Notes: generated from the letters alone by a model not told the origin. A DNA stretch of 64,000 nt from Tilletia caries (GCA_032718865.1 JALUTQ010000028.1:620001-684000); one strand, 5' to 3'; numbered from the stretch's first letter, positions 11,533 to 23,038 are shown. A program made the numbers and translations.

Positions 11533-11898
11533 ATGGAGCAGGAGCAAACCGAGCACATCAATATAATAATCTATTGGTCGCTGCACCAGACACGCGAACT
11601 GGCTCAGGTATCCAGGCCGATTTACATCGTGAGTATTCACTTGTCAGGAGCTCCGACCGTTCCCAAATACCGAGCACATCTGAAATTGGGCCGCTTTGTC
11701 TGCTGTGGCCGCGGAGCAGGTGTCCAGAAGGAAGCTTCCGACAAAGTAAAGGAAGCGATTCAAGATGTAGGCGAGGGCAAGCCGTGGGAACAGTTCACGG
11801 CCGACGAACGCGCAGCAATCCAACAGACCGCGGACAAGGTCACAGGGCACACTCAGGCCACACAGACAGTCGAGAAGCTGCTTGAAATCATCCACTAG
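11533..11898 (+). CDS. Hypothetical small protein
   Basis: The frame from ATG 11533 gives 121 aa. The last 60 residues are helical and charged (KEASDKVKEAIQDVGEGKPW ... TVEKLLEIIH). The frame stays open upstream of 11533, and a very short intron (11629-11648) is possible, so the start is uncertain; other ATGs lie at 11453 and 11485. No family was recognised. A TATA box about 200 bp upstream and the left end of the Harbinger element 160 bp downstream bracket it. Confidence 0.3.
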   Translation: MEQEQTEHINIIIYWSLHQTRELAQVSRPIYIVSIHLSGAPTVPKYRAHLKLGRFVCCGRGAGVQKEASDKVKEAIQDVGEGKPWEQFTADERAAIQQTADKVTGHTQATQTVEKLLEIIH

Positions 11899-12124
11899 GC
11901 TTGGGCGCGGCTGGTGATGATGACATGTACCTGCACTCGTTCCTCCTCTATGTCCCCATCCTCCAACTCCCTCTCAAAAAGATCATTTCTCTCTTCTCTT
12001 TCTCTGCGTGATGCAGTTTTTTCGCCTTGCGCGGGCGGCGACGTTTGAATGCTTCACAATAGTGCTGTTCACACGTAGACCTTAGTCTCGCCCACCCTCT
12101 CTTGTTCTCGCCTACGCTCGCTCA

Positions 12125-12170
12125 GTTTCGCTGCGCGACGCGAAACCTGGAGGACCTCAAAAGGTCCTCC
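12125..12170. repeat. Two adjacent perfect hairpins near the Harbinger left end
   Basis: GTTTCGC...GCGAAAC (12125-12146) is a 7-bp stem with an 8-nt loop. GGAGGACCT-CAAA-AGGTCCTCC (12149-12170) is a 9-bp stem with a 4-nt loop. They lie 65-110 bp inside the left terminal repeat, among repeated TTCTCGCC motifs, and have no counterpart I can see at the right end. They may be transposase-binding or structural sites. Confidence 0.6.
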
Positions 12171-12431
12171 TGTTCTCGCCTCGCCTCGCTCCGCCTCACC
12201 ACAAATCACCTAGGCTCGCTCAAGCACACTTGCATTACAGAATCCTAGATAGATGCACAATCAGACCGAACTGGTACAGATACAGTCTGGAAGCAAGCGC
12301 ACTTCGACTGCTGGCGCATAACCGATTGGGAAAGAAGCTGAAATCGAGGGGAAAAATGGTAGTGAAGCAAACGGGATGGTCTGGACGTTGAGCTCGCCCG
12401 AGTAGAAGATATTCACGCTCGAACTCCAAAG

Positions 12432-12745
12432 CTAGATGTTGAGTGAGACCACAGCCGTGTCGATGGCCTTGATGTTACTGGACAGGGAGGCGTAGTCGGC
12501 TATGGCGACGGTAGCCAGGGAGAGAAGTGCAACGAGGTTGTGAAATGTGAAAGAACTGCATCCTGAAGAATGAGAGTATGGGTGATTTGAATTTGAATGT
12601 GAAGAAGGGTAAAGCTTGGGGGGGTAAAGGCGGGTTAAGCCTGTCTTTGAGAAGGAAGCAGAAGTGTAAAGTGAGGAAGGAGTGGTTAGATGACGAGGAT
12701 ACAGCAAAAGTGAAGTTGGCACATTGACCGCGGCCTTTTATGGCT
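12432..12745 (-). pseudogene. Relic of a small secreted protein (HsbA-like?)
   Basis: On the minus strand a TATA-like ATAAAA (near 12740) precedes a pyrimidine-rich leader and an ATG near 12557. With one base removed just after the ATG, the frame reads as a hydrophobic signal-like segment (HNLVALLSLATVAIA) followed by DYASLSSNIKAIDTAVVSL and a stop at 12432. Small fungal hydrophobic-surface-binding proteins begin this way (secretion signal, then a repeated serine/isoleucine/aspartate helix), but the match is short. The frame break and early stop mark it as a relic. It lies inside the Harbinger element, so it may be captured cargo. Confidence 0.35.
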
Positions 12746-13733
12746 TTCCGAAGGACGCATTCGGATACCCCCTCGAATGTTGCACCACGCTGTAGACAGA
12801 TTACGTTTAGCTAAACTGTCCTCGACGACGCTGAAACCTCAAACCTCTTCCGCCAAAAAAGGAGAGCGTGTGAACTGTGAAGAACCTGTGTTGAAGTGAA
12901 GCGAAAAGGTTAGCTGAGTCGGCATCAAAAGACGTTGTGCGGTGTGCCTCGTTCCTTGACCCTTGCACTTCAGCCAGCCAGCAAGGTGGAAGACATCAAA
13001 TGCACAATGCACAATGTCAGCAGAAAAAAAGGGGAAACATGAGCTCAAGCGTCAACAGTTGGGAGCAGTTGGGAGCGGTTAACTGTTCACCTCGCAGTGA
13101 TCAGTGACCCCGAGACCCGAGTTCCCGACACCTCTCGCAGTAGTGTTTGCTAGACGGAGCCGATCGATCGATGCGGTACCAGATGCAATAAGGGGGTGGT
13201 GGTCTCTTCTTGTATGAGCAGGCGGGTTCCGGATAGAGAAAAAGTGAGTGGAACAACAAGCCAGGTCAGATTTCAGAAGGGTCAATCACGTACAGCTAGT
13301 GCGCACGACGCAGAACTTGGGCATGAATGTACCTGACGGAAGACAGGCGCAGCAATGGAGCAACAGGTTCAGCAAAAACAGTTTATCCTCTGAGACTCAG
13401 TATGAGCAAGCGGCGCGCTACGGTTCATACTCACATTTTGTGTTTTTGACTTTTGCTCGATCTTGGTGAGGAGCTGTAATCCCCTACCGACCCATGGTAG
13501 GCGATGCGCAGTGGGGGGGGGTGCGGAGGACTGGGGAGATCGAAACAGAAGAAGGAAAAGCTGCATGAACCAAATAGGTGGGGCGTGGGGCAGGGTTGAG
13601 GATCGTCAGCCGTCTGGAGACGTGTGGAGGGGTCTGAGGAAGAGGCAGGGGTGATCTGTGATGACTGGTGGTGGTGACATAATACTTAATAAGATATGTT
13701 GAACCGCGCCACTTGCCAGACACTGTGGAAGAT
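12746..13733. other. Harbinger interior without a recognisable gene
   Basis: Only short unsupported frames occur here. A GATC-rich stretch and tandem TTGGGAGC (13057-13075) were noted, without a clear role. Confidence 0.4.
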
Positions 13734-13741
13734 CTCACGGT

Positions 13742-14511
13742 TAAGGAAGAGCACGGAGTGCCCCGGAATTTCCGCACTCCGGGGAGGACCTCCGCAGCAA
13801 TTCCGGGGCCTCTCAGGGCATTCCGCATTCCGGTTAAATTACTCTTCTTTCGGGCGCAGAGCTCCGTATTCCGGGGAAAGATTCAAATTCGTACATCTGG
13901 AATTCCGGCTTCCGTCAAAATTTAGGCTTTGATCAATTTTCGATTCCGCATTCCGCAGCTCCCGGAATGCGGAATTTCGCCGGATTCCGGGACTCTCCTC
14001 CGCAGTCGCAAGATCATATGAAAACGAGTCGACCCCTTTCTAAATCGGCTTTGTACTCGTCCACAGTCTACATTGAAGCTCTGCATTGGCCATTTGATGC
14101 CTCACTCGCGTCCATTTGCTCCTCTTCAAGCCTCATGTGTCCTGTTGAGACCACAAGACTGGGTCTCCTCATATGTGAAACTCGCCGGAGAGTCTCATTG
14201 ATAAATGAAACCCCGAATGAGACCCCACATCACGTGACCCCCGGAATCTCCCGGAATCCGGCGGAATTTCGGGAGAATGAGCTTGTCTGACCACAGATTC
14301 CGCATTCCGCAAGAAAAAGTTACGGCCAAAGCAAGATCTATTCCGCATTCCGGCTGAGCGGTACCAGGAAATTCCGGCTTCCTGCTTAAAGGACTAAACT
14401 GACAAAAATTGAAAATTAGCATTCCGGGTTCCGGGTACCGCCGGAACTCTGCCCGGAGTGCCCCGGAATTCCTGCAAACCCATTCCGGGGTCTACTCCGT
14501 GCTCTTCCTTA
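13742..14511. mobile_element. hAT-type MITE, copy 2 (inside the Harbinger element)
   Basis: A 770-bp element almost identical to 6552-7325, with the same ends and its own 8-bp duplication CTCACGGT (13734-13741 and 14512-14519). By eye the length difference of four bases comes from four homopolymer runs each one base shorter than in copy 1. Near-identity shows both moved recently from one source. Confidence 0.92.
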
Positions 14512-14519
14512 CTCACGGT

Positions 14520-15177
14520 CAAGTTCAGTCAGTCATTGTCAGCCGGCCAAGCGTCACGGCGCAGCAGTCACTCATCTTCAAATCGAAGCCAGGTTATCTC
14601 CGCGGTCTGAGGAGTGAGAGCATGGAAGCAAGTCGTGGCAGGGGACTGGTCAGCATTAGCATCGCACATGGAGAGAGTAGTGACTGGGTTTGATACTCGA
14701 CGGTGCTGGTGGCCTGGTGCTGACTTCCGGAGCGAGTGGTGGGGGAAGTCGGCAGCTGTCGGGGCTGTGTTGCCGTGCTGTGTTCTGTGGTGCGATGCTG
14801 CTGTTGAGCGGCAAGGGGGGCGAGGGAGGGGAGGAGAGGTGCTGAACATGTGTCAGGAACAGTTCACAGTTGGGAGAGAGTGGGAGTACGGCTCACTGGC
14901 TGTGTGGAGTGTGGACGTGTGGTGGTAGGCGGATGCGTGAAGGGTGTGGTCGGGAGAGAAGAAAAGACGACCTGTGGAGGGGAAGAAAAAAGGGCGACAC
15001 GTGCACCCCGGCAGTCAGCAGTCGGCAGAGAAGGTCCGTAGTGCCGAGTGTCGGGGTTGTCCTGCAATAGAGAAGAGCAGGTGTCAGCTGTCACCAACGT
15101 CTGCAGCAGCATTGAGAACTCACCTTTCAGCTCACCTCTGTGCGGTGCTCCTCCCCGCTCCTCCCTCTCTGTCCCAC
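14520..15177. other. Leader region of the Harbinger Myb-like gene
   Basis: No family-like coding frame is seen. The last 60 bases before 15178 are pyrimidine-rich (CTCCTCCC-type), like a fungal 5' leader. Confidence 0.4.
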
Positions 15178-17110
15178 ATGTCCGTTCCTCCCGGCCCCGG
15201 TCCCGCTCGGGCTCGTCCTCGTCAGGTCGCTCCGTCCCGCACATCACCCCGGAAGGTGGCCGCAAACGCTCCCGCACCTCAGGCAACGGGACAGCCCTCC
15301 ACAGCTGCCGCTGGGATCTTGAGTGGGGCTCTGGGTCCTGCCGCTGGTGGTGGTGCCGATGCAGCTCCGGCACCGGCCGAGATCGAAGAAGGCGCCTCCA
15401 AAATGCGCTGGACGCGCGTAGACGAGGAAAACTTGGCGGAATGGCTCTGCAAGAGAGACAAGTCTGGATTAGCAAGGAATCTGGCTCTGTTCATCTCGCA
15501 CAAGAACGATGCCTGCCTGCGCATGATAAAGGAACTTCGTCTGGCGGATCAGCATCCCACGCTCGCCGAACTGCTGAAGGGTCAGCAGAAACTCGCTGCA
15601 AAGAGGGTCGGAGACAAGGTCAGCAAGATGATTGAGCGCTACAACTCCGTTGTGCAGCAGCTAAGCACAACTGGAGGTGGCATCGGAGGGGTAGGGGAGG
15701 ATGAAGAAAAACGCCCTGTTCAAAGGTGCGAATGGAAGAAAGGGGGAGACGATTCAAGGTCAGTCCTATACTTATTCCCACCGCGCTATCAGAGGAACTA
15801 GATCGCTGAGATGCTGGAATTTAAAGCCTACGTCGAAAGGACCTGCCATTGGTACTATACCCTTGAAGATGTTATGGCCACGATGTCCAACGTCCGTCCG
15901 CCCGTGGTAGCCAGCAGTGCAGGTCTCGCGCAGCAGCCTCGGGCGGTCCCCGAGAATTCGGACGCCGATCTAGAGGCGTATGGGGATGCCAATTCTGCGC
16001 AGCGGATCTTGGACGCAGATTTTCCTGTTCCGGATCAAGGAGGCGATCTGGAACAAGGAGACGAGGCTCTTGGTAGTCCAGCTGCTGCTGGAGAGGAGCG
16101 TGGCCAACCACAGCAGAAAGGAAAGGAACGGGAGATCAGTGGCAGTCAGCACCCCGAAAAAAGCCAAGATGGTCAAGAGAGCCAGAAAGGTCCAACGATC
16201 AAAACCCAAAGCTCTTCGCGCGGGCCCGTTCTCAACAAAAGGCCCGGTCCCAACCCCCTTTCTACGCCAAGCAAGTCCTCCAGCATAGCGGACGTTATCG
16301 TGTCTCTCGATGCCAACAGAACCAAAAACCAGCAAGAACGCGAACGAGTTGCAATGGACCGCGATCGGGCTGCGTTGTTGGAGGCAGCCGAAGCCAAGAA
16401 GGCGGCTGAAGCTGTGGAAAAGACCAAATGGTCTGGGGACCAGGCCTTGCGATGGGCGGAACATGAGGCCGAAAAGAAGGAGAGGGAGAAGGAGCGCGAG
16501 GACAGGAGGATGGAGCTAGAGGCCAAAGAGACCAGAAGGGAAACAGAAATGCGATGGGAGCGACATCGACGTGATGAGCAGCGGGAGGCTGATCGGCTGC
16601 GAAGAGAGGAGGAACGGGAAGATCAGAAGGCGCGTAGAGAGGAGGAGAAGGAGGAGCGAAGGGAAGAGAGGGAGGAACGAAGGGAGGAAAGGCGTCAGCA
16701 AGATAAGGAGCGAGCAGAAGAAAGGGCGTTGGAACGAGAGAGGCTCAGACTGGAGATGTTCAGGGCACAATCGGCCACCAACGCGCCTCTCGTCAACCCT
16801 TTTTGGAGCACATGGTACGAGCTCGGTTCCACATCTCAGCTGAGAATTAGGTTACTGATTCTCTACGTTCTGACACTATTCCTTAGGTTCTGCCGGTCCT
16901 CAGCAGCAGTGGGGACCTCCTCCGCCCTGGTTGGCTCAGGTTCTGTCTGGGGGCCCACCGCAATGGCAGTCAGCGCTTTCGAACCCAGGGCAAGGTTCGA
17001 TGTCGTCGTCTCGACCAGAACCAGGAGCAAGGATTGATCCGTCGAGCACGTTCTCGTCGTCTCGGACAGAACCAGGAGCAACGCTCGGTGCGTCGAGGCC
17101 CGAGGGATAA
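15178..17110 (+). CDS. Harbinger Myb/SANT-like DNA-binding protein (frameshifted)
   Basis: Harbinger elements encode a Myb-like protein that helps the transposase bind DNA and enter the nucleus. Exon 1 starts at ATG 15178. After an Ala/Pro-rich leader comes a SANT/Myb-like three-helix segment (MRWTRVDEENLAEWL ... VGDKVSKMIERYNSVVQQL, 15402-15665). Intron 15759-15801 links to IAEMLEFKAYVERTCHWYY (exon 2 from 15802), but only after a one-base shift near the A run 15707-15711. A long Glu/Arg coiled coil (about 16300-16780) follows. The C-terminal exon is uncertain: a possible intron after 16814 ends at 16886, and the stop is 17037 or, in a more plausible Pro/Gln-rich frame, 17110. Confidence 0.65.
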
Positions 17111-17252
17111 GGTCGGTCAAACATTACAAACTTCCAATGTCCATCTACAGGCTGCAGAGACTGAATTCAAAAGCTGACAACATTTTTGAATTGCAGTGAA
17201 TCAAAGCCCATCCGTTGTTTGTCGTGGTTCCTTTTCGCCTCCCTCTTCGCCA

Positions 17253-18588
17253 TCAATCCAAACGACGTTGAAACTGCAGCACCTCCCTTTGAACGTTTTT
17301 CCGTCGCCGATCCTGTGCTCTGTCCTCAACAACATTGGCACCCTCTTCCCCCTCTTCATTCTCCCCCTCTTCAAGGCGTTCGTCCTCCCAATCGTCCTTG
17401 GCCCACAGCATTATGTTGTGGAGGACGCAGCAGGCGCTGACCCATCGGCATACGAGTTCCATACTGTCGTCGTTCAGCACCCGCAATCGCAATCCTCTCA
17501 GACTGGACCATCGATTCTTCAGCAGTCCAAACGCGTGCTCAATATCGATGCGCAATGAAGACAGCGCGCGATTGAAGTTGCGATTGTCGGGGAGCCGAGA
17601 TAGAGGACGCTTGTATGGGGCCACCAAGTGATCGCCACAGGGGTATGCCGAGTCGGCGATGAGGTATTCGTGAGGGGCAAAAATACTCATCAGGTCGCAT
17701 CGCTACATCTGTATTCGACCACACTCGACTGTCATGAACAGAGGCCGGCCATCCCGTACTGATAAAAGTGAATTGCTTCTTCCTGTTGCAGACTGCAGTC
17801 AGGTTGATAGCATACTTCTTCTTGCGTGTGAAGAATTCTTCGCCTGTCATCGTACCGCCTGATTAGAAAGATGATAAGTCTACATCAGCGCTGCCATACA
17901 TGAGCATGATTCAACCATCGACGCATAACATGACAAACCTGGTTTCTCGTAAAGAACAACATCCGTACCGTCCAGCTTCCCGATCGCCCCCCTTAAGCCC
18001 GCCCTGTTGTAGGAGTCTTTTTGATTCTGCTGCTCTGTCGTCAGCGTCTGGCCACTGAATCCAATCCTGCATGATATCGCTGAGAGCTCGTGTCACCCGC
18101 TTCATGCACTTGACAATATGTCCCTCCGATGTGGCCCAGTGCCCCGCCTCGATCCGAATCCCACTTCCCGAGCCACTCATACCAAATTTGTGCAGCGCGA
18201 TTGCCAACTGTTCCGCTACGGAAGATTGAGGAGACCTCGCAGTCGCCGACGTGCCAAAGATGGGATTGCTGGCGATGAGATCGTGGACTAGGCCGAACGT
18301 CGCACGGTCCATCCTGACCCAGGTCCGGAATCGAGAATCATCGAGCTCTGGCAGCACCATATCCACCCAGGCACGCGCCTTTGGAACAGGCAATCGATCC
18401 TCAAGATATCGAGTTTCGTAGAGTTCCGCAAGCATGATCATTGAGATTGTTGAGAGAGAAGGAAAGGACACAGATGACTCTGTGTCGCTGTCTGTGTTGG
18501 GGAATGACTGCGCTTCGTCCAGCACGAGGAAAGCAGTGAGGCCTTCTGCTTCTTGTATGAGTCGAGCTCGATCTGTACGCGGTCGCAT
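17253..18588 (-). pseudogene. PIF/Harbinger DDE transposase, two frameshifts
   Basis: The N-terminal part (from 18588) has the family's PVPKARAWVDMVLPELDDSR and FRTWVRMDRATFGLVHDL helices and a helix-turn-helix. Then GAIGKLDGTDVVLYEKP (catalytic D), an intron with acceptor near 17852, TGWPASVHDSRVWSNTD (catalytic D), LIADSAYP and RIDIEHAFGLLKNRWSSLRGL (catalytic E region). Two one-base shifts break the frame: at a run of six C (17987-17992 on the plus strand) and a run of five A (17679-17683). Each is repaired by removing one base. It converges with the Myb-like gene, the usual Harbinger arrangement. Confidence 0.85.
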
Positions 18589-18904
18589 GGCTGGTCAACG
18601 TTGTGGTTGCACGTAGCCAAAGTGAGGACGGAAGCGCGAAATGGCCAAGTTGTGAGCTCTGTTGTATTGGACGCTGTGTTGTATTGAGCGTAGGGCAAGG
18701 CATACAAACTGTTACAAAAATGAGGCGAACTCAGGAATTTAGGCGCGGCGCGGGGAGGCGCAGCGAGAATAAGGGCTACGTGTGAACAGCACTAATGACT
18801 CATCAATAAATTCTTGGACACCAAAAGCCGAAAGGGATTGAACCAGGGAGGGGAGGGTGAACATCAAGGGCTGACAGAAGGGCGTCTATGGGGGATCGGC
18901 TCGT

Positions 18905-21442
18905 TCAGTTCTCGTTGGTCGACTTGGTCCAGCGGAAGAAGATTCGCTTCGCAGGCGCAGTAGCTGCATCGGCGCTGCCGAGCGGTGACTGCGATTGCGA
19001 TCGTTGGCTTCGTCGCTCAGTCAGTCTTGAAGAGACGGCCTCTGGTGATGCTGGTGTGTTGCTTCCAGCGTCGGAGCCTGCTGGGACGGCCAAGGTTGCG
19101 ACGCCTTCCTTGCTTTGCTGTTGGTTTTGTGACGATCCGGCGGCGGCGGCGGCCATGGCTGCCTTCTGTTGGGCAAGCCGCGCTGTCTGATCGGTCATAC
19201 CCGACACGTTGGCCCACTGCTAAGGGAACCCCCAAAGACGGCTCTCCAATATCGATTGCATCGGAGCTCTGTCATTCCGTGTCATGTCCGCAAGACCTGA
19301 TATACATTGCCATCTGCAGCCTCGTCTTCGGTAACCTTGAGCACCCACACCATGAGCACCTTGAGACTGTTGAAGCCAGATTGCGACGTCAGCTCTCTCT
19401 ATACATGTAGACGCCAGCCGTGTACCCGCAGCATGCGCCGTACTCACGTCAACAACACATGTCTTAGAGCCCGTGTCCAAGTCTCGTCTTGTCCAAACTG
19501 AAGCCGAATACAAGCCTCTCCAATTCGGTCCTTGTTTACGCTGCACCAGAGAGGATATTCAGGACAGGAAATGTTAGCATGGTACACAGCTCCTTGTGAG
19601 GCTACGCACACACTCACGCATGCGGTAACCTCAAACTTGGATCTCTCTCGCTGGCGAAGGCCATCAGTTGACGGAGACACTCCAGGTAGGCGACCATACC
19701 ATGGTCGAATCGCCTGGATTGGAGCAGCCGGGCTACTTGCCAGTCGCCTGAGCCATGCCTATGGACCGATGGGGTCGGACAACAATAATTAGCCATGAAA
19801 CTATATTCGGGTTGGTTCCGAGCACCACGTCCAGCGCGGTACTTACAGCTCGTACGTGGCCTTGTCAGGACCCAGCTTCTCGATACCGCTGAAGGAGCCC
19901 TTGGGATGGAGCACGTAACTGAAGGAAAAGAAAAGACAGGTCCCCTGTCAGAATCCCTAATTCCACAGCCTTAGGCAGGGTGCCAGCGTGAACGGAGGCA
20001 AAACTCACCCCTTGAACACAAATCTGCACTTCCGCGCCAAAACACTGAGCAACAAAGTCGTCTGCCCCCACGCCGCGTTGATCTCGGTCCATTCCACATT
20101 GGCACCGGGCAACCGGCCCAATCTCAGCCCGTTAATCGTCGCAAATCCGCCATCGTGGCCGATGCAGAAGGCGTCGTTGTACACGTTGGTCAACTGAAGG
20201 CGGGCGAGGGTGAGCTTGTCGTGGGCGATGGACGAAGATAATGCGCTATGGGTATCTTGAAGGGATGCGAGCCGCGAGCTTAGGGCAGAGTACGAGACCC
20301 AGAAGCTGAACGGATCGGGAGAAATTCGACATTCGGAGAAGGAGAGTGTGAGCAGGCTCAAAGCTCAGTACCAGGGGCCTGAACTACCTGTATGCGAGAT
20401 AAGGGACGCAGCTTACCTTTCCTCCTCAGCTTCCAGCTCTTTCTCCTCTGCGTCCATTTCTCGCAATTCTGCATCGAGAGCGTTCTTCATCTCTTCCGCT
20501 TGCCGTAGTTCACTGATCAGCTCCTGCTCTTGACTTGACAGCTGCATGACCGAATCAACGCAGACGCTGGCGTCAGCTCTTGTGATGTAATAGGCATGGG
20601 TGGTTGGTCAATAGATTCGACGGTCTGAGGCGTACCTGTTCGATTTCAACCTGCATCGCATTCACGTCCACCTCTTCGTCTCGATATTTGACGAGCTCAG
20701 CCTCGACCGCGAGGTAGGCGTCCTTTTCCCTCTTCAGATCGTCAATCTGTTGCCGCATAAGCTCAACAAGCGCATTACAGCAATCCCGACAGAGCTCGTG
20801 CTCGATCAGGACGCCTTTCTGTCCATCGGCGGCACCGGTACCGGGGCTTGAAGAAGAGCCAGCGCTTTCATCTTGATGTTGCGGTAGGAGCGAGGCTGCG
20901 TGCGGTGAAGGTGACGAAGCCAGGAGTTGGGCGAGCTCTTCGGTCAGCCGGAGCCGTGCGGAGAGCGAGTTTCGTGAGGCAGCGGGTACCGAGGCCGTCC
21001 CAGAGGCTGATGCTTTTGTCGCGATGCCGCCTTCTGCATCGCCCGCTGAGGCCGCCGATACTGTTCCCAGCTCCGGACCGTCGCCAGTGCCGTTTCCGCC
21101 GTTAGGAGAGCTGCTCTTCTTCTTACTGAGCTCTTTGCCTCCCGCTGTCGCCGCCGCCGCCGCACTCGTCCCGCCTCCGCCCGCGCCAGGCTCGTCCAGG
21201 TCTGTGACAGCAAGTGCACTACGTCGGACCAAGTCGTACGTATCGCGCAGCTCGGCGGAGGACGAGGGCGAGGTGCTCAAGTCTCCCGCTCCCGAGTTTC
21301 CGTCCTGACTGTCGTCCTCTCGCTGTTGAGGATTCCGTCTGCTCCCGCTCGGACCCGCCGCCGCTGTGTCCCTGGCCGCCGATGCTGAGCTGCCGGCGCG
21401 AGCGTCTGGAGCAATTGCTCTGCGACACTCTTGACACTTCAT
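18905..21442 (-). CDS. ATG6: Autophagy protein Atg6/Vps30 (Beclin 1)
   Basis: Atg6 is a regulatory subunit of the Vps34 phosphatidylinositol 3-kinase complexes for autophagosome formation and endosomal sorting. Exons (minus): 21442-20636, 20541-20417, 20305-20009, 19918-19847, 19758-19618, 19540-19448, then 19366 onward; all phases agree. The start MKCQECRRAI gives the N-terminal CxxC, paired with LCRDCC before a long coiled coil (LMRQQIDDLKREKDAYLAV...). The C-terminal evolutionarily conserved domain is clear (NVYNDAFCIGHDGGFATING ... GSGDWQVARLL). A 13th upstream codon (ATG 21478) is less likely. Ending: either stop at 19282 (539 aa) or, by splicing the CAG at 19292 to 19216, a low-complexity tail to 18905. 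About 200 disordered residues sit between the CxxC pairs. Confidence 0.92.
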
Positions 21443-21690
21443 GACTGCTGCGCGCTCGGGGGGTTGGCTGCACGACAAAGCTGAAGCAGGAGACTGTGTT
21501 GACTGTAGATCGTGGTCGGCTTGCAGCTCGAGGAACTTGGAACTTTCTGGACCCTACGCTCAGACCTTTCCCTCATGAGCGCATGAGCATGCCTCTGTGA
21601 GCAAACGATGGCATGCACAGCAGACACAGGCAGACCTTCAACAAGAGGATGAGTTGCAACTGAGGAGGCTCTTTGCATTCTATCGCGGGT

Positions 21691-22657
21691 TCAATAGTAC
21701 AGCGTCTCGACTTTCAAAGGAGATCCATCGGCATCAATCACTGACTTTGCCGGCACCTTGAGCGACCCTGTCCTCGCCTCGTCGCCGTATGCCAGCGCGC
21801 CGACGTGCGGCATCGCGTTCCACTTGAGTGTGAAGGTGACATCGGTGATGTTGCTGTACATCAGAATCAAACGGGTCAGTGCACTGTTCTTTCGCCAACC
21901 TTGTCTGGGATCGCTGTGAGAAGAGATCTGGCTCACCGGAATGACTTGTTCACTGCCTTGAACCCGTACTTGTTGGGTTGGCCCTCAATAGCGATGTGCG
22001 CATCTTGTTTCCGTCGGACAATACGGTCCCAAATGACGGCCTGGTTCACAGCCTGCCACGAGAGAGGGAGCAAGAGGTTATGTGCGTGAGCCAAAGACAC
22101 GTTCCTGTTGTTCATAGACTCCCCCAAGAGCACACTCACATGCTTCGGAGAGACGTATTCAGCTGCAAGGCTGACGAAGACCTGCTTCGTGTTCCAGTTG
22201 AAAAGCGGAGTAAAGTCGGCATCGATGTCAAAGGTCGCCTTCATGTAGTCCTGTGTCCTTCGGTCCATATGCCATCGTGCCTTTGCTTGGACACTGTTAC
22301 CGAAACGTGCGCATACACCCCAAGACCATGCGCAAAGGACGAAGATGGGCGCGCGCGCACAGGGAAAGGAAGCAGAGCTCGTGAGCATTACATCCCCCGC
22401 TACTCCATCATGCCGCCGTCCCATGTCCACTTACACTTCGAGGCGGTTCACCTGGACGGTGCCAGATGGCTTGTGCATGGGGTAGGAAATTGCTGCAATG
22501 AAGATGAGCATACCGAGCACGACCGAGGTCGCGAATGCCGAGACCGCATTGAGGCGTTGTAGTGAGCTGCGACAGAGGGAGGGTAGGAGTAATGTCAGTG
22601 CGTGTTGGCTTCCCATTGTTCGCCGGCTCAGCGCAGTCCAGCTTCTCACCTGTGCAT
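21691..22657 (-). CDS. SPC3: Signal peptidase complex subunit 3 (SPC22/23 family)
   Basis: Spc3 is an ER membrane subunit of signal peptidase. Exons 22657-22650 (only ATGCACAG), 22566-22435, 22293-22140, 22052-21937 and 21853-21691 join in frame to 190 aa. The N-terminus (HSSLQRLNAVSAFATSVVLG) is a single type-II membrane anchor. The lumenal part has the family hallmarks FDIDADFTPLFNWNTKQVFV, NQAVIWDRIVRRKQDA and FTLKWNAMPHVGALAYG. The 8-nt first exon is unusual but keeps the conserved MHS start. It is transcribed divergently from the glucosyltransferase gene 380 bp away and lies upstream of ATG6 on the same strand. Confidence 0.93.
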
Positions 22658-23038
22658 GGCGGCAGGTCACTTGGAATACGTGCGCTGCCTTGAACAGTAC
22701 CTATAGTGAGGAGCGAGTGCTCGGTTGGAAGCGCGCGAAGAAGTCGAGATGGACGACGTGGAAGATGAGGAGGATGGACGTGGAAGATGAGGTCGACGAA
22801 GGAAGCGTCAATCGGCGTTCCATAAGCGTCTGTGCGAAGAATGAATCACCATGACCATGTCCACCAGTAGAGTGTGTACATATATGGTATGATCCTCTGA
22901 CGCTTTTCCCTGCCCAGCTTCCTCTCCTTGACCTTGATCTCCCCTGCCGCGACAGGCAGACGGACGAAGGGATTCCCAAACTATTATCCTGCAGATTTTT
23001 CTCGCTCAGAGCAAAGCTTCGCCCGGGGAAGGAAAGTG

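Larger units (their letters stand above)
12061..18793. mobile_element. PIF/Harbinger-type DNA transposon, 6.7 kb, complete ends
   Basis: The left end AGTGCTGTTCACACGTAG... at 12061 matches the reverse complement of the right end at 18793 over 31 bp with two mismatches. Both are flanked by AAT (12058-12060 and 18794-18796), a 3-bp duplication as expected for the superfamily. Inside are the two standard convergent genes: a Myb/SANT-like DNA-binding protein (+) and a DDE transposase (-). The element is long because about 3 kb between the left end and the Myb gene holds a secreted-protein relic and a 770-bp hAT MITE. Both transposition genes carry homopolymer frameshifts, so this copy is probably not autonomous now. 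Confidence 0.88.
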
